Below the pieces are notes generated by a model that did not search any database, had not been told where the DNA came from, and was given only the letters and a program-made list of their open reading frames with translations. A stretch of 64,000 nucleotides of DNA from Phorcus lineatus (taxonomy: Eukaryota > Mollusca > Gastropoda > Trochida > Trochidae): the NCBI GenBank assembly GCA_921293015.1, contig OV121092.1, forward strand, positions 35,037,764-35,101,763, read 5' to 3'. How positions within the stretch are numbered: the first letter of the stretch is position 1; every line of letters begins with the position of its first letter. Of the stretch, positions 14,001 through 26,062 are shown piece by piece. The translations under genes and the position numbers were made by a program.

Positions 14001-16325
14001 ACGTTTTCCAACTAATTCTTTCAAAGAACTGTTTGCGATGATGGTTAGAATGTCTAATGAAATTCAGAAATCTCATTTGGATTTTTTTCATTTTAGCCGC
14101 ACAGAGGTAGCTCAAGTGATAACTCCTACCCTAACCCTTGTTCTAATACGAGCACTTATTGGGCTTCCATCGGATTCACTTTGCGATTAAGATATGTACT
14201 CAAACCCTTTCCAACATTTCAGCAAATAAATTTTTTAATTTTATTCATTTTAATTAATATCTAATTGAGTCACCACTGTTGCGAGAAAATGGAGATCGTG
14301 ATGCTAGTGTATTTGTGAAGAGATGAACGATATCAATTCATTATTCGCCTAAATGACAATATCTTCTTAAGAATACTCCACTTCCTTGTAAACAACTCGT
14401 ACCAGGTGAAAACTGTCATAACCCTTTCTCCTATGTTAATTAGTATGATTTCCTCCTAGCACCTGGCCTGGACTTACCTTTATGATTTATAATAAAATGT
14501 TAGATAAAGTGATCTAAAGAAGTCGAAATAAATGTTTCCTTTTGAAAAACAAATTCTTTAAAATAAAAACAAGTAGCTTTCGAACAAAACGTACCACATC
14601 GATCCAGCTGTGCCTACATTTCTCTTCAGCCTCAAATGATTCACACAACGTTTTTTTTTACGCCAGTGGTTTTTCTTTATATTTGATTAATTCTTTACGA
14701 CATCGAGTTATAAGATGTTTTGACCATCTGGTATTAACAAATTCGGCATGAACATTTATTAGAAAAAAAATGAAGAAATTAATATCTGTAAAAACATGTT
14801 ATTGCCCCTTTCAGGGAGACCATACCACAACACCTTTGATGCCGAGAAAATAAGGTATGTAGACCTCTAAATGATAGGAAGGACATGTGTATCAAACCAT
14901 GCTAACACATGTTAACAGTTCCTGTTTTCATTCGAAATATTTTGATTTTGTGTCCCATTTTCTTGGATACGTTTTAGTTATTTTGCGGAATCTTGCTGTT
15001 CAATTGAGTTCACGTTAATGCTTTTGACAATAGACTAACAATAACGATTGGTTTGCACGCCGAGTAAGGGTCTGTTTTAGAAACACTAATTGGCACTTTA
15101 TCGATTCATTCGCAGGCACAGAAATACCTTCGGTTTTCTAAAACAACGGAAAACATCATTATGAGCCAACAGGTTTAATAAACGTGATTTCCTTTTCTTC
15201 TCACATTACGTATTAATCGACGCTGTTGCCAAATGGAAATGCTGCAAGACGTCCTAACACATATCAAACTATGTAATGCTATATCTAAACAACCTTCAAA
15301 TAAAACTCATCTCAACAAAGCTATAAAACTCGCAAACAATCTTTTATATTTGAGATGGCTGTAGGAGAAAACATTTATTAACTTCTATACACGATGACCC
15401 GTATCCCAATGACAAAGAAATAAGTCATTTCATGTAAAAACTTTTATTTTCGGATCACATACAAATAGTAAGTGACTATGTTATCAAAACTATTATCAAC
15501 ATTTTCCTATTTCGTATTGCTTGTTACCTAAACTGCTTCGATTCCTAAAAAATGAGCTATGCAAGATGATTTAAAAAATGAATAAGATAATTAGCTCCGT
15601 TGAAAAGAAAACATTCGAATGTTCTTGGCATCAGCGGAAGTTATACCCTATCTGACCTCTGGTTCTGATCAATAAGCGTGCAGCACGTGCCGAATTGACC
15701 TCATATGTCCTGATCATTGGAGTGTGACGGCAGATCAATATTATGTAGGGTAATTGCTGCTATACTAGTACAACGGTGTTTGTTGAAAACAAGCCTGCAC
15801 TAAGCAGCTTACCTTGTCGACATCCGCCACACAGAGTACAATGACGTTGAACACAATAGCAACTTGTAAATAAGTTATGTCATTAGGAATACAAGAGTGG
15901 AAAAAAATATAACGTAAATGGGTTTGTGAAACAACATAGCTAAAGATCTTTACGCCATGATTTCGAATTTGGCTTTCTATTCTTCATATAGATACATAAG
16001 ATATTTTTAAAACTAGGACTGAACGTTTTTGTAGGTTGTAATATATTTATCATTTACATCAACCAGCTCAAAGACTGTTTTCTATATTCATAAAGTAGCA
16101 ATACTAACGTATATTTTGGAAATGTAAGACAGATGAAATATTAAATGATGCTGAAGTAACAGAATTTAAAAGAAGAATTTTTTATAGATGAAAAACGTTG
16201 ACGAAAATCCATTTGTGTATCTTAATCTGGACTGTGTTGATTGATAAGTGTAAGTTGCTTTCTCATTGTTATGGATAAATACGTTTTACGTTTTCATCGG
16301 TTTTTAAAAAAATATTACGTACAAA
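11076..16325. other. AT-rich intergenic stretch, no gene recognised
   Basis: No frame here shows a recognisable domain. Minor items: a cluster of TGACCT/AGGTCA-like half-sites at about 12495-12555, and a tRNA B-box-like GCAGGTTCGAATTTCGCC at about 12208-12225 without a convincing A box. The rest is unassigned. Confidence 0.5.
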
Positions 16326-16329
16326 GATT

Positions 16330-16410
16330 ACTGGTTCAATGGCACGTGTTCCGGCGGTCACATTAGCTTCGTCCTGGAGGTCGGTGTTCGATTCCTGCAA
16401 AAAGGGAATT
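16330..16410 (+). repeat. tRNA-like (SINE head) sequence
   Basis: An A-box-like TGGTTCAATGGCA and, about 50 bp on, a B-box-like GGTGTTCGATTCCTGC occur in the spacing of a tRNA gene. I cannot fold a clean cloverleaf, and the 3' end does not close an acceptor stem. The best reading is the RNA polymerase III promoter head of an old tRNA-derived SINE and not a working tRNA gene. Confidence 0.4.
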
Positions 16411-17631
16411 CTACGTAATTAACTACAATGGGGAAATCAATAGCAAAGTAACATTGGCTAATAGAATTCACCCATTAAATGTCACCATATAATGGCAAAT
16501 ATTTAAAAATGTGACACACTTATCAATCTTGTCATTCAAATGTAATCAGTTTCAGATCATTGTGAGAAGCTGAACAAATATGCCAAATTCAAGGACTACC
16601 AAAAATGTATTATCAGCACAAACTGATTTTAAGAAAATGAAAAAATCTTATGTATATTTGAACTACAATTTTCATTATAACATCATGTAATATTAATACC
16701 ATTCATCATTTCAGGAGCTGAATTATTAAAAGTCAGATAATTCTCTCCAACAGGTATCGATCTAACGGACACATAAGAAGGGGCGTGTAGGGCCAAAATC
16801 AATTAGAACTGAAAATGAACTCCTGAGTATTGATCACTTGAGTTAGCATTTATAGTAAGCACAGAATATAAATAACATTAGGTGTTATATCATTGCATTA
16901 ACAGGACGTACAGAGACAGAATATTCCTATTAGAAGTCAAGTCATTGTACCAAGAGGATACAAAGAATATAGATGATACTCTTGAAAGGCACAAAGAACA
17001 AAGATAAGAACGATCTAGACGGGAAACTGCAGACAAGATATAGAGATCAATATGTAAGATCAATATTTATACATAAGATAGGTATACTGATTGGCCTTTA
17101 TCGATGTGAAGCAAGCACATAAAACATATCTTTTTGAAGACTTTCTTCATAATTCGATCGTGAAGCAGGAGGCTGATAAAGAAGAAGAACTAGGACAAAA
17201 AACAGAAGGAAAATTGGAATAAAGGAAGATTGAAATGGAAGATTGTGCAATCAAATGTAAATTATTTTAAACAAAGATGAAATCCCCGATGGAACTCTTC
17301 GTATCCCTGTCAAGTAAATAATTTACAATAGATTTTATCAGGCTATTGGAGCCGATAGTTCTATCAACCACATCATTTGAACGATAAATGCTTACATTGT
17401 AGGGGTTACTATTTTGCAATTATCATTATATTTTGATGAATTTTTTAAAAGTTCAGTCCAGCATATTTTGAGCTTTTTTTGTCCAAACGAAAATCATTGA
17501 TTTATTCATTTAGAAGTTTAATGCCAACTTTAAAACGAAACCGTTAATTAATTTTAAAGAAAACCACCCCCAAAATCGTCGTCTAAATAATGGAAACGTT
17601 TAACCTTTGAACCTAATTCACATTTGAAACA
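16411..17631. other. AT-rich intergenic DNA
   Basis: No gene, RNA or transposon end recognised. Confidence 0.5.
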
Positions 17632-17633
17632 TA

Positions 17634-18130
17634 CAGCTGCATACCGAAAGTTTGTTCACTTACCACTGAATCGTAGTGCAAATATCATGTAATTTGGGTT
17701 TCTTTTCAACGTCAATAGAATAACTTTAGCAAAACTGACAATAGATCACCCACTGTCCATGTGTGAAATAGCCATTCTTGAACTCATTTTGGGATCGTCT
17801 GGTCTCTCGCGCAAAAATTCGAATTTTGGCATATTGATATAGACAGAAGGGGTCATATTTTCGAAATTTCGATTTTGTTAAATGTCAAATGAAATGTTCC
17901 ATATCGACTCTCTGAGATTAAAACCAACCTAATCACATTGACGTTGTGCATCTTCAATGGCCTGCCAAAACTGTTACGGGTTATTGTGGGGGTACGATAA
18001 ACATTTGCCTTAAAGAAGAATGGAAAATTCAATAATATACGTTTCTTTCTCTACCTCAAAGGCATCTCAAATTATATGATATTTGCACTAGTATATTCAG
18101 GTATGTGAACAAACTTTTGGCATTCAGCTG
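17634..18130. mobile_element. Mariner-like MITE with long terminal inverted repeats
   Basis: The two ends are inverted copies. The left begins CAGCTGCATACCGAAAG and the right end, read inward, begins CAGCTGAATGCCAAAAG. Both continue with GTTTGTTCAC and, further in, AGTGCAAATATCAT, for about 70 bp of inverted similarity. A TA dinucleotide flanks each end (17632-17633 and 18131-18132). CAG termini and a TA duplication are typical of Tc1/mariner elements. The roughly 350-bp middle has no transposase frame, so the copy is non-autonomous. Confidence 0.78.
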
Positions 18131-18132
18131 TA

Positions 18133-19227
18133 TAACCACCTTAAATAAAATATTTCATATCATAATACGTTAAAATTTGGTTTAAATTTTCTTTTACTAG
18201 GTAGGTTTAAAATGAATTCGGAACACCATATGAAAAATATGAGATCAATACGATATGTATTTGCTGACCTATTGCTTAAAAATGACCTAAAAACCAAACT
18301 CCAATTTCAATCAAACAGTCTTCTCGTGCTGTGCAAATTAGCTTATTTCTGCCAGTTTGTTCCTGAACGTATAATACCGTGTCAATCACGGCGTACATAA
18401 TCCTCCTGCGACCTGTTAAGGACACTGCTTAGTGGACAATGGGAACCTAATTCGGACACTGGTCACTTCACACAAAAACAAGGTCAAGCTCTGAGAGGAC
18501 TTCATTACCTGATCAGATCCTGTGTCCAGTTCATTGACCATTGTCTGTTCGGACAAATGACCGCAGTGTCAATAACACAGGTGTTGTGTGTCGAGTTGTT
18601 ATCTATTGCTGTGGTCAGATAAATGACCGTTGTGTCAATAGTGCAGGTCTTGTAGGTAAATGTTACAGTACATTGTTATGGTCAGAGAAATGACCATGGT
18701 AAACACAAATTGGATACAAGAGGTAGAGATTGTTGACTACTCTGGCCGAACAAAAGACGATTATTTTGATCAGAAAAGCTATGTAAAAGCTTGTTGAATC
18801 GGTGCAATTATGTTTGTGCTGGTACAATTAACAATGCTGTATTTAGCATAGTTAAAATCAAAGCATGACTAGTGTAACCATACCTCGTTTCAAGTAGATG
18901 TTAAACTAAAGGTTTCAATATCAACCTTATTTGCTAATTAACTGTACATTCTTTACCATACCCCTTTGAGCTCAACAGAGCCATTTCTAATAAAAAAGGT
19001 GATTCAAATTTTTTTGTAACGTTTATTTTACTTCATAGGAAAGACCAAATTAGCGCACCTTTGATAGTTATGTGTATGTTTAGATGTTTGCTTGCTGCAA
19101 AAAAATTAATTTCATATCGGTTAAGGCACAAACTTTCATTTTTTGAAAAAATTAATTAGAGGAATAGATGTTCAAAAACGAAACACCGGCATGTATTTTT
19201 TAAAACAATAAATAAATTAATTGATAA
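18133..19227. other. Intergenic DNA
   Basis: No gene recognised. The stretch at about 18530-18720 has several loosely repeated phrases (GGTCAGATAAATGACC, CAGAGAAATGACC), probably a worn direct repeat. Confidence 0.45.
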
Positions 19228-19238
19228 ATAGTTAGTCT
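19228..19238. repeat. Target-site duplication, 3' side of LINE 1
   Basis: ATAGTTAGTCT here is identical to 21208-21218. The LINE lies exactly between the two copies. Confidence 0.85.
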
Positions 19239-21207
19239 AGTTTAGTTTAGTTTAAACATATTTTATTCAGCAGAAAAGGATGAGGAACAAGTTATCCAAC
19301 TTAGAGTACCTTCTCCTTAGTATGTACATAAATTATTTACATTTTTACAAAGAAAGATGACAGATGATTGACAAGACAGCAGTAAAAAAGTAAAGAGCTA
19401 ACAAATAGTTGATATGTTGATATGCTATACGAATCTCTTTGTCTCACGTATGAACATTTGCACTGATTTAAATACATCGATATTTTGACATGGTGATAGG
19501 TCTGCACTTCCTTCTAACAAAACTTTAAGATTAACTGTAATACCTGCTAATGTAAAAATGCGCTCTACAGATGACAGTATGTTTAATCTTTGTTGTTTAT
19601 ACAGAGGACATTGAAACAAATAGTGATAAGTATTCTCAACAGGATTTCCACATAAACAATTCGAATCATTCTTTATTCCAACTTTATATAAATCAAAGTT
19701 TAAACAACTGACCGAATAACGTATCTTGGTATGGATAATATTTAGGTTTCTCTTACCAGACGAATAGTACTTGGGCGCGCGGACGTTGTTGTTAGTTATG
19801 CGTGATTTAAACAATTTGATACTTTCTAAATTACGAACTAAGGTTGGCAAATTGTTCCAAGAATTTATCGTTGACGGAAAAAAGGATTCTTTTGAATGTT
19901 TAAGTCTTGTAATAGTAATTGATGTATTTTGTGAGCTTCGTAAATCATAACTTGATTTTGAACCAACATTTTTAGGAAGCAATTCTTTCAGATATAGAGG
20001 GGCATTATTGTTCTGAATTTTGTACATCAAACATAATTTTCGTTTTCTCCTACGATCTTGTAACGTTTCCCAACCAGTTTCATAATAAAGAAATCTGTGA
20101 GGTGTATCTTTTGGTAAACCTGTGACTATTCTTGCCGCTTGTAACTGGATCTGCTCAAGCTTACTAGTTTGTTCAATAGTACACCCGTCCCAAACTTCAC
20201 TTGCATATTCAAGATGCGGCCGAATAAACATAATATATATATCATTAAGTGTATCTCTACCCAACAAATATTTCAAACGTCGCATTGAGGCAACCATTTT
20301 AGAAACTTTTTGTATCATAGTTTGAATGTGGTCCGCCCACTTTCCATTACTTGAAAGGGTTATTCCAAGATGCTTATGTTTGTCAACAATTTTAACTTCA
20401 ATACCATCAAAATAGAGTTTTGGCATATCAATTTCGTTTTTAATCGAGAATAAGACAGCTTCAGTCTTATCAGGGTTGAACTTTACTAGCCATTTATTAC
20501 CCCATATATTAAGCTTGCTTAAATTAGCATTTAGATTTATTTCTATCAGTCGAGTGACTGGTGAAGAGTAACCCAGTGAGGAGTCGTCAGCAAACAAGCG
20601 AGCTAAACAATCTAAATCGTCTGCTATGTCATTAATGTATACAATGAATAAAAAAGGACCAAGCACTGAACCCTGTGGCACGCCAGCGCTTAAAGTCCTT
20701 GACTTTGAAAATGATTCATTAACAAATACGCTTTGATTCCGATTAGTTATGTAACTTCTTAGCCATCCCAATAACTGTCCGCTTATCCCATACCCCTCAA
20801 GTTTTAATAATAAACCTCGATGCCAAACACGATCAAACGCCTTTGAAACGTCGCAAAAAATCATACAAAAATTTTCTTTTTTATCTAAAGACTCACAAAC
20901 TTTGTGAAAAATTTCAATCAACTGGTGCACAGTGGAGTGGCCGGGCTGAAAACCTGACTGATATTTATACAAAAGTTTGTTTGAATGAAAATAATTAAAC
21001 AAATGCTTAAAAACAACTCTTTCAAATACTTTACCTACGCAGCTTATAAGAGATATGGGTCTATAATTTGAAGCTAAAGTTGGATCTCCCTTCTTGAAAA
21101 GAGGCATGACATTTGCAACTTTCCACTCCGATGGATATGCACATGTTTGTAGAGACATATTATACAACAGACATAAAACATTGCTTATGGAACTAACAAT
21201 ATGAAGT
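19239..21207 (-). mobile_element. 5'-truncated LINE retrotransposon (LINE 1)
   Basis: A 1,969-bp minus-strand insertion flanked by perfect 11-bp direct repeats. The 5' end lies inside the reverse transcriptase frame, so the endonuclease and ORF1 are missing, as is usual for incomplete target-primed reverse transcription. On the minus strand the 3' end is not poly(A) but about three units of AAACT, after a ~185-bp 3' untranslated region. Tandem-repeat tails of this kind are typical of CR1/L2-like and related LINEs. The exact clade is not decided here. Confidence 0.9.
19425..21207 (-). pseudogene. LINE reverse transcriptase, 5'-truncated
   Basis: The frame encodes most of a reverse transcriptase. 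Visible motifs in order are NYRPISLISCVGKVFE, the CDVSKAFDRVWH block, SAGVPQGSVLGPFLF, and the catalytic LFADDSS box (the usual Y/F-A-D-D). The thumb region with HLGITLSSNGKW follows. Near the end a zinc-knuckle-like CLCG...H..FQCP stretch is typical of the C-terminus of many LINE proteins. The catalytic aspartates are intact and about 590 residues are open without a stop. The N-terminal endonuclease is absent because the insertion is truncated. The first ~11 residues of the open frame (21239-21208) come from flanking DNA and the target duplication, so they are not part of the element. Confidence 0.92.
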
Positions 21208-21218
21208 ATAGTTAGTCT
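21208..21218. repeat. Target-site duplication, 5' side of LINE 1
   Basis: ATAGTTAGTCT, identical to 19228-19238. It marks the truncated 5' end of the minus-strand LINE. Confidence 0.85.
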
Positions 21219-22390
21219 TAAAATATATATTGTTAACATGTTTTAGGTGAATATCTACGGTGATAAATTCAAATGTTTTTGTTGGCTAAATTCAAACGCT
21301 GTTTTCGTGAAGGTAAAATGCTTACCGGTACTATCGAAAGCGTACTTTAGAACATCAGTTAAAATCGAAAATTGTAAACAAACAATGTCCACCTTCAATT
21401 GAATATTTACCGAAAAAATGTGCATTAGGATATTAATTAAAAAGTGTGAATTCAGCTAACACATCTCTATTAAATTTATTCATTAAATTAGTTTATTAAT
21501 TTATTTACCTTTAAGTAAATTAGCACCTTTAGTCACGTACACAAGTTTCATTAATTGCATTGTGTCGTGACGAAATATACATTTTATGCTCAAAATACAA
21601 CGCTTGTCAAAACAGTTCATGACAAATAAACAAAAGTTACACAGAACCGTTGTCCTTTCATACCATTACATATTGATCACAGTTCAAACTTTCTCATAAC
21701 AACAAACAACAGTGCTTCCGTGATCCAATATACTTACAAACATAGACACAAGAATATGTTGCATGTCAATTTCATTACTTGGGTAGAGTTGAAAGAACAA
21801 TAACTGAGAGGGTTGATATATAACCGGTTTTAATAACAGAAAAAACAGGCCTTGCTCTGCCATAATGATATTAACTCATAAGTTATGTACATCGTCATAC
21901 ATATGAAACATAAAGCCAATTTAATCCGACATAAAACAGTAGGCCATGTCGTATAGACGGTCCCTCGTGGCCCTAATGCTGCATGAAACAGCTCTTGATG
22001 AGAAAAGACATGATATGTACATGCGAAGATAGGATCATCCAGTAGAGTGAACATAATCATATGATCATCAATTAGAGTGAACATTATCATATGCTATATG
22101 AAAATTAAAGATAAGATCTCGGGATCTCTGAAACTTCGGGAGTTATGTTTGACTTATGAATTTATTGATATATTAATCACAGTTGATATTGTGTTAGTCA
22201 GCTTTAAGTTATAAAGTGTCATAGAATACTTTCATCTGATGATTTGACATGCCATCTTTTGATAAATATAATAAGCAATTAGAACTATTGGCTTTGACAG
22301 TAGATGTTGCTTCGATGAGATCAAATATTAGTGTATACATGTACAATGTAACATCTAGATTGGTATAGTTCAATTACATTCTTAATTGAT
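21219..22390. other. AT-rich intergenic DNA
   Basis: No gene recognised. Confidence 0.5.
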
Positions 22391-22399
22391 GACCTCCCA

Positions 22400-22505
22400 G
22401 ACTTTGACGTCAGTGAGAACAAAGCTTACGTACAATGCTATGACGTCACAAAGAAGCAATAGAAATGCCATGACGCCATCATGCTGATGACATCACAATG
22501 CTATC
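22400..22505. repeat. Short run of CRE-like repeats
   Basis: About four degenerate copies of a phrase with TGACGTCA or TGACATCACAATGCTA. Two copies contain the full TGACGTCA or TGACGTCAC palindrome, the cAMP-response element core. Because the phrase is tandemly repeated, the sites may simply be carried along by the repeat. No nearby promoter was seen. Confidence 0.5.
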
Positions 22506-22575
22506 GTCAGAGATCAAGAAAAATCATGAATACTGTGTTTTATGGACAGACAGATAAAATCAATTACAATGTCAC

Positions 22576-22853
22576 AGATAAAGTATACAGATAAAGTATA
22601 CAGAAAAAGTATACAGAAAAAGTATACAGATAAAGTATACAGAAAAAGTATACACAAAAAGTAAACAGATAAAGTATACACTTAAAGTATACACTTAAAG
22701 TTTACAGATAAAGTATACATTTTAAGTATACAGATAAAGTAAGATAACGTTTACAAATAAAGTATACAGCTAAAGTATACAGATAAAGTATTTAGATAAA
22801 GTATACACTTAAATTATACAGATAAGGTATACAGATAAAGTATACAGATAAAG
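22576..22853. repeat. 13-bp tandem repeat array (AGATAAAGTATAC)
   Basis: About twenty units of AGATAAAGTATAC with variants such as AGAAAAAGTATAC and ACTTAAAGTATAC. The units stay in register apart from a few local indels near 22741. It is a minisatellite and contains no gene. Confidence 0.93.
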
Positions 22854-24293
22854 GACATGTTTGAAATATATAAAATTTACTTACTGTAATGATGTAAAAT
22901 TTTCATCAGGTAATAACAACACTCGTTGCAACATTGTTGTTACTCTTGACCACCAAGTAGACATTCATTGCACAACAATCATTCACTATATTCGATTGTT
23001 CTTAAACCTCAAAGATTTTATTCAAGCTAAATCAACAATATTAGCTAATCGACGTCTTATTTGTTCGTGGTCAATTATTTTAAAAGAAAATCAATGCTCC
23101 ATTCAATCTTTCAAACGCAAAAGCTATTATTTGGTAAAGGAAAATTAATGCCATTGTAACGAGCAATCAATGAATTAATACAAGATAAATTAGTACAAGG
23201 CTTACAATTCTTTTGTTACCAAGCAACCGATCGTTAAACCATTAATGTTCGCAAATGTACCCGTAGTGTAAAATTATTGACTAACGTCGATTCATGATGA
23301 AATATTTGCTCACGGTTCCACGCCTGAGGCTTCCATCATTGTTGCCTAATTCACACTCACGATTGCGTTCACCCTTTATGATATGCTTTGCAAACCAAGC
23401 ATATTGAATTGGCCGTGAAATCTCGCCATATGCTAAACAGCGGTTTCTGTGTTGTTGATAGTTCATGGTATAAAGGGACTTTATCAAGACGAACTTAGTG
23501 ACGCTTTAGAATTGCCTCAAGAGGAAATGTCTTTCTCCTTTTTTCATGCTTTTGATAAAAATTTACACTAGGTGGTTGTTGTACTAGGTGAATGAGATTA
23601 TTTGTTGCAAAAATAAGAAACATCAGAGGACTAGATTTGACATTGGCTTATGTAAACAATATTTAATGTAGGCTTATTATAACTTTTGATTCATTTCTTT
23701 GAGGTTTATTGCAGTGTATTTGAAAACATGAAGATGAAAAGATTTGATGTGTCTTTGTGCAAAAAGCAATTTTGATATTTCCACATAATGTTATATTGCG
23801 TAAAGCAATAGCTGTTGTATTCTTTTATCTTTTGTTTGTGGTGAGACATAAGAAGTGAGATATTTTTCATAAGTGCAAATATGAACATGTAACTTTTATC
23901 TAGCACAGATTGTTTTAACGCGAATTCCGGTATCTATCATCAGAAAACATTGTTCGTGACGTCACTGTATTCACCATCAATTGAAACGCTTAATATTCTG
24001 AAATATGTAACGATAATTCCACTATGTTCAACATTTAGCAGAGATTGACAACAACATGGATGAAAAGAACGAAACAGCAACAATATCTGCAACAACATCA
24101 AAACGACAACAACTACATAACTATCAGCAAGTATTCCTTCGTAGCAATGCCACCATGGCGGGAGAGCAATCCAAACAACTCAAAATTTCAATTCTGCACA
24201 CACATACCAATTGCTTGAATAAGAATGGTGACATGTAAGTAATAGAACAAGCAAAAGTACAATAACAAAGTGAAGTTAGAGACACAAATGATA
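22854..24293. other. Intergenic DNA
   Basis: The 95-codon + strand frame at 22861-23148 has no recognisable domain, signal or splice context. I leave it unannotated. Nothing else seen. Confidence 0.45.
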
Positions 24294-24301
24294 GGAGTAA
24301 A

Positions 24302-24336
24302 CAGTGGCGGATCCAGGATTTTTTAATCCGCCACTG
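24302..24336. mobile_element. 35-bp hAT-like palindromic micro-element
   Basis: The sequence is almost all terminal inverted repeat. CAGTGGCGGAT at the left and ATCCGCCACTG at the right are perfect 11-bp complements around a 13-bp T-rich centre. The flanks are a perfect 8-bp direct duplication, GGAGTAAA, at 24294-24301 and 24337-24344. CAG termini with an 8-bp duplication are the hallmark of hAT transposons. The element has lost all internal sequence. It is either an extreme internal deletion that still moved, or a later collapse after a larger copy inserted. Confidence 0.85.
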
Positions 24337-24344
24337 GGAGTAAA

Positions 24345-25193
24345 GATATACACATCATCCTCTATTCACACAGAAAACAAAACAGCACACCGATTGACAC
24401 ATTCCTTGTAACACGCGGACTTGAAATCCCGATACAAAAGAAAAAAACAGTGAACTTAAAATCCTATCTGTTCTACATACATGCTCAAATAAGAAAACGA
24501 AAACCCATCCATTGTGCTGTTTAGCACAACGTTGATGTATTATACAAATTTTGCCCTTTACACCTTGGAATCTGGTAACTGTGTCCATTTAGATATTCTA
24601 TCTTATGAACAAAGCGCTCTGTCAGGACTAGAATAGAAACATGAAAAGTTACTTAGCCGACAAGCCTAAAGGGAACCGTGCAGGTGTTAAAAATATAATT
24701 TGCAGGACATTTACACTTATAGTGCATATACACCTGACATATTTATATTTAAGTAAATGCAACACTTACATTAAATTATCAATGCAGCTAGGACGACCAT
24801 GTCTTGAGAATAGACGTATAAATATCAATGGATTCGAGTTTCAAATTTAAGCAAAATTTATGTAGGATTTTATAGGGGTAGTGGATTTTTATTTTTGAAA
24901 TTTATTTCATCAATTTTCTCCAATAAATATATGTTAATGCCGAATGCATTATTTTCAGAAGTTCATACAATTCATTATTCAACCCGATTATCAGTGGTCG
25001 TAGAAGAAAGTATAAATAACCAAACGAAACTGCAGGCGGCTATTTTAGTGTGAACATCTTTAAATACCTTAAGATCATGGCATTGACTCTCGTGGCTTAA
25101 CGAACATGTTACCTTCGTTTGAGATCTTCCTTTGATTTAAAGACATGGTCTTGAAATTGTTAAAATTCATTCATGTTTTCGTGAGATCACTTT
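24345..25193. other. Intergenic DNA
   Basis: No gene or RNA recognised. Confidence 0.5.
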
Positions 25194-25205
25194 CTTAACC
25201 TTTAA

Positions 25206-25268
25206 CACGCCGCTAATGGCTGAAATATTGCCCAAGCGGCGTTAAACAATAACTCACTCACTCACTCA
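25206..25268 (+). mobile_element. 63-bp SINE-like 3' fragment with (CACT)n tail
   Basis: The fragment holds a short hairpin (CGCCGCT ... AGCGGCG), then GTTAAACAATAA and a tail of about four CACT units. It is flanked by a perfect 12-bp direct repeat, CTTAACCTTTAA (25194-25205 and 25269-25280), so it is a discrete insertion. The GCGGCGTTAAAC plus (CACT)n ending is, from general knowledge, common in gastropod genomes such as abalone. Its small size means only the 3' end was copied. The right duplication runs into the MITE-like end at 25275-25303. Confidence 0.8.
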
Positions 25269-25274
25269 CTTAAC

Positions 25275-25303
25275 CTTTAAAAACGTGTTATTGCCCCTTT
25301 AAG
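25275..25303. repeat. TTAA-MITE-like terminus
   Basis: AAAACGTGTTATTGCCCCTTTAA reads, on the other strand, as TTAAAGGGGCAATAACACG. It matches in style the ends at 35955, 61795 and 9133. The opposite end of this element was not found. Confidence 0.5.
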
Positions 25304-25791
25304 GTTTTTCATTACAGTTGGGTGGAAGCGGCATAGGTAAAGAATGCTATGTTAGATCAAATAGCTTTCATAGATAGCGTTAAAGGATTAATAACCGCAC
25401 TGGCGTACAACTGTTTGATTTTTAAAGGAGAACGGCTACCTTTTTACTATCGTTATGATAGAGGCATTTGAAAGCTAAGTGAGTTTACAAAGGGTATTTA
25501 TGTTAATGTTACAAGTTGCATGTTGCTTTCATATCAAATATCATAAAGTATAATAAATGTTACATAGAAATCAGATTCTGCATAATTATCATATGTGTGT
25601 CATAATTTGATCGACACGTTATGAACACTGTAACATAAATGATATATGAAATTAAAAAAACCTTTTAAGTCTACATTGCACAAATATAAATTCTGCAATG
25701 ATCTCTTGCATGAAATTTAAATCAAATTAATTTGAAAATTAAAAGCAAAACGAAATAGACCAAATCAATAAAATCTAATCATTAGGAATTG

Positions 25792-26062
25792 CGATACTTT
25801 GGTAACATCACATTATCTAAGTGATGTCACAATAACTACGTGACATTACATTTCTTTGGTGACCAAATATATAGAAAGTATAAAAATAGCAACATGACAT
25901 CACGATACTTTGATGTCATCACAATATTTAATTGATATTACAATAGTTAATTGACATCACAATACTTCAGTGATATATCATTATTAAAGAGACAGCACAA
26001 GCTTGGGTACCACCACGATAATTGGGTGATATCACAATAATTTGGTGACATCACTATTTTTA
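25792..26062. repeat. Degenerate ~20-bp repeat (TGACATCACAATA)
   Basis: About ten loosely spaced copies of a phrase close to TGACATCACAATACTT, including TGATGTCACAATA and TGATATCACAATA forms. Spacing varies from about 20 to 40 bp. It looks like an old minisatellite. Its motif resembles the run at 22400-22505. Confidence 0.7.

Noticed and set aside
22576-22853. CRISPR-like or operator array
   Set aside because: Contiguous 13-bp units without spacers.
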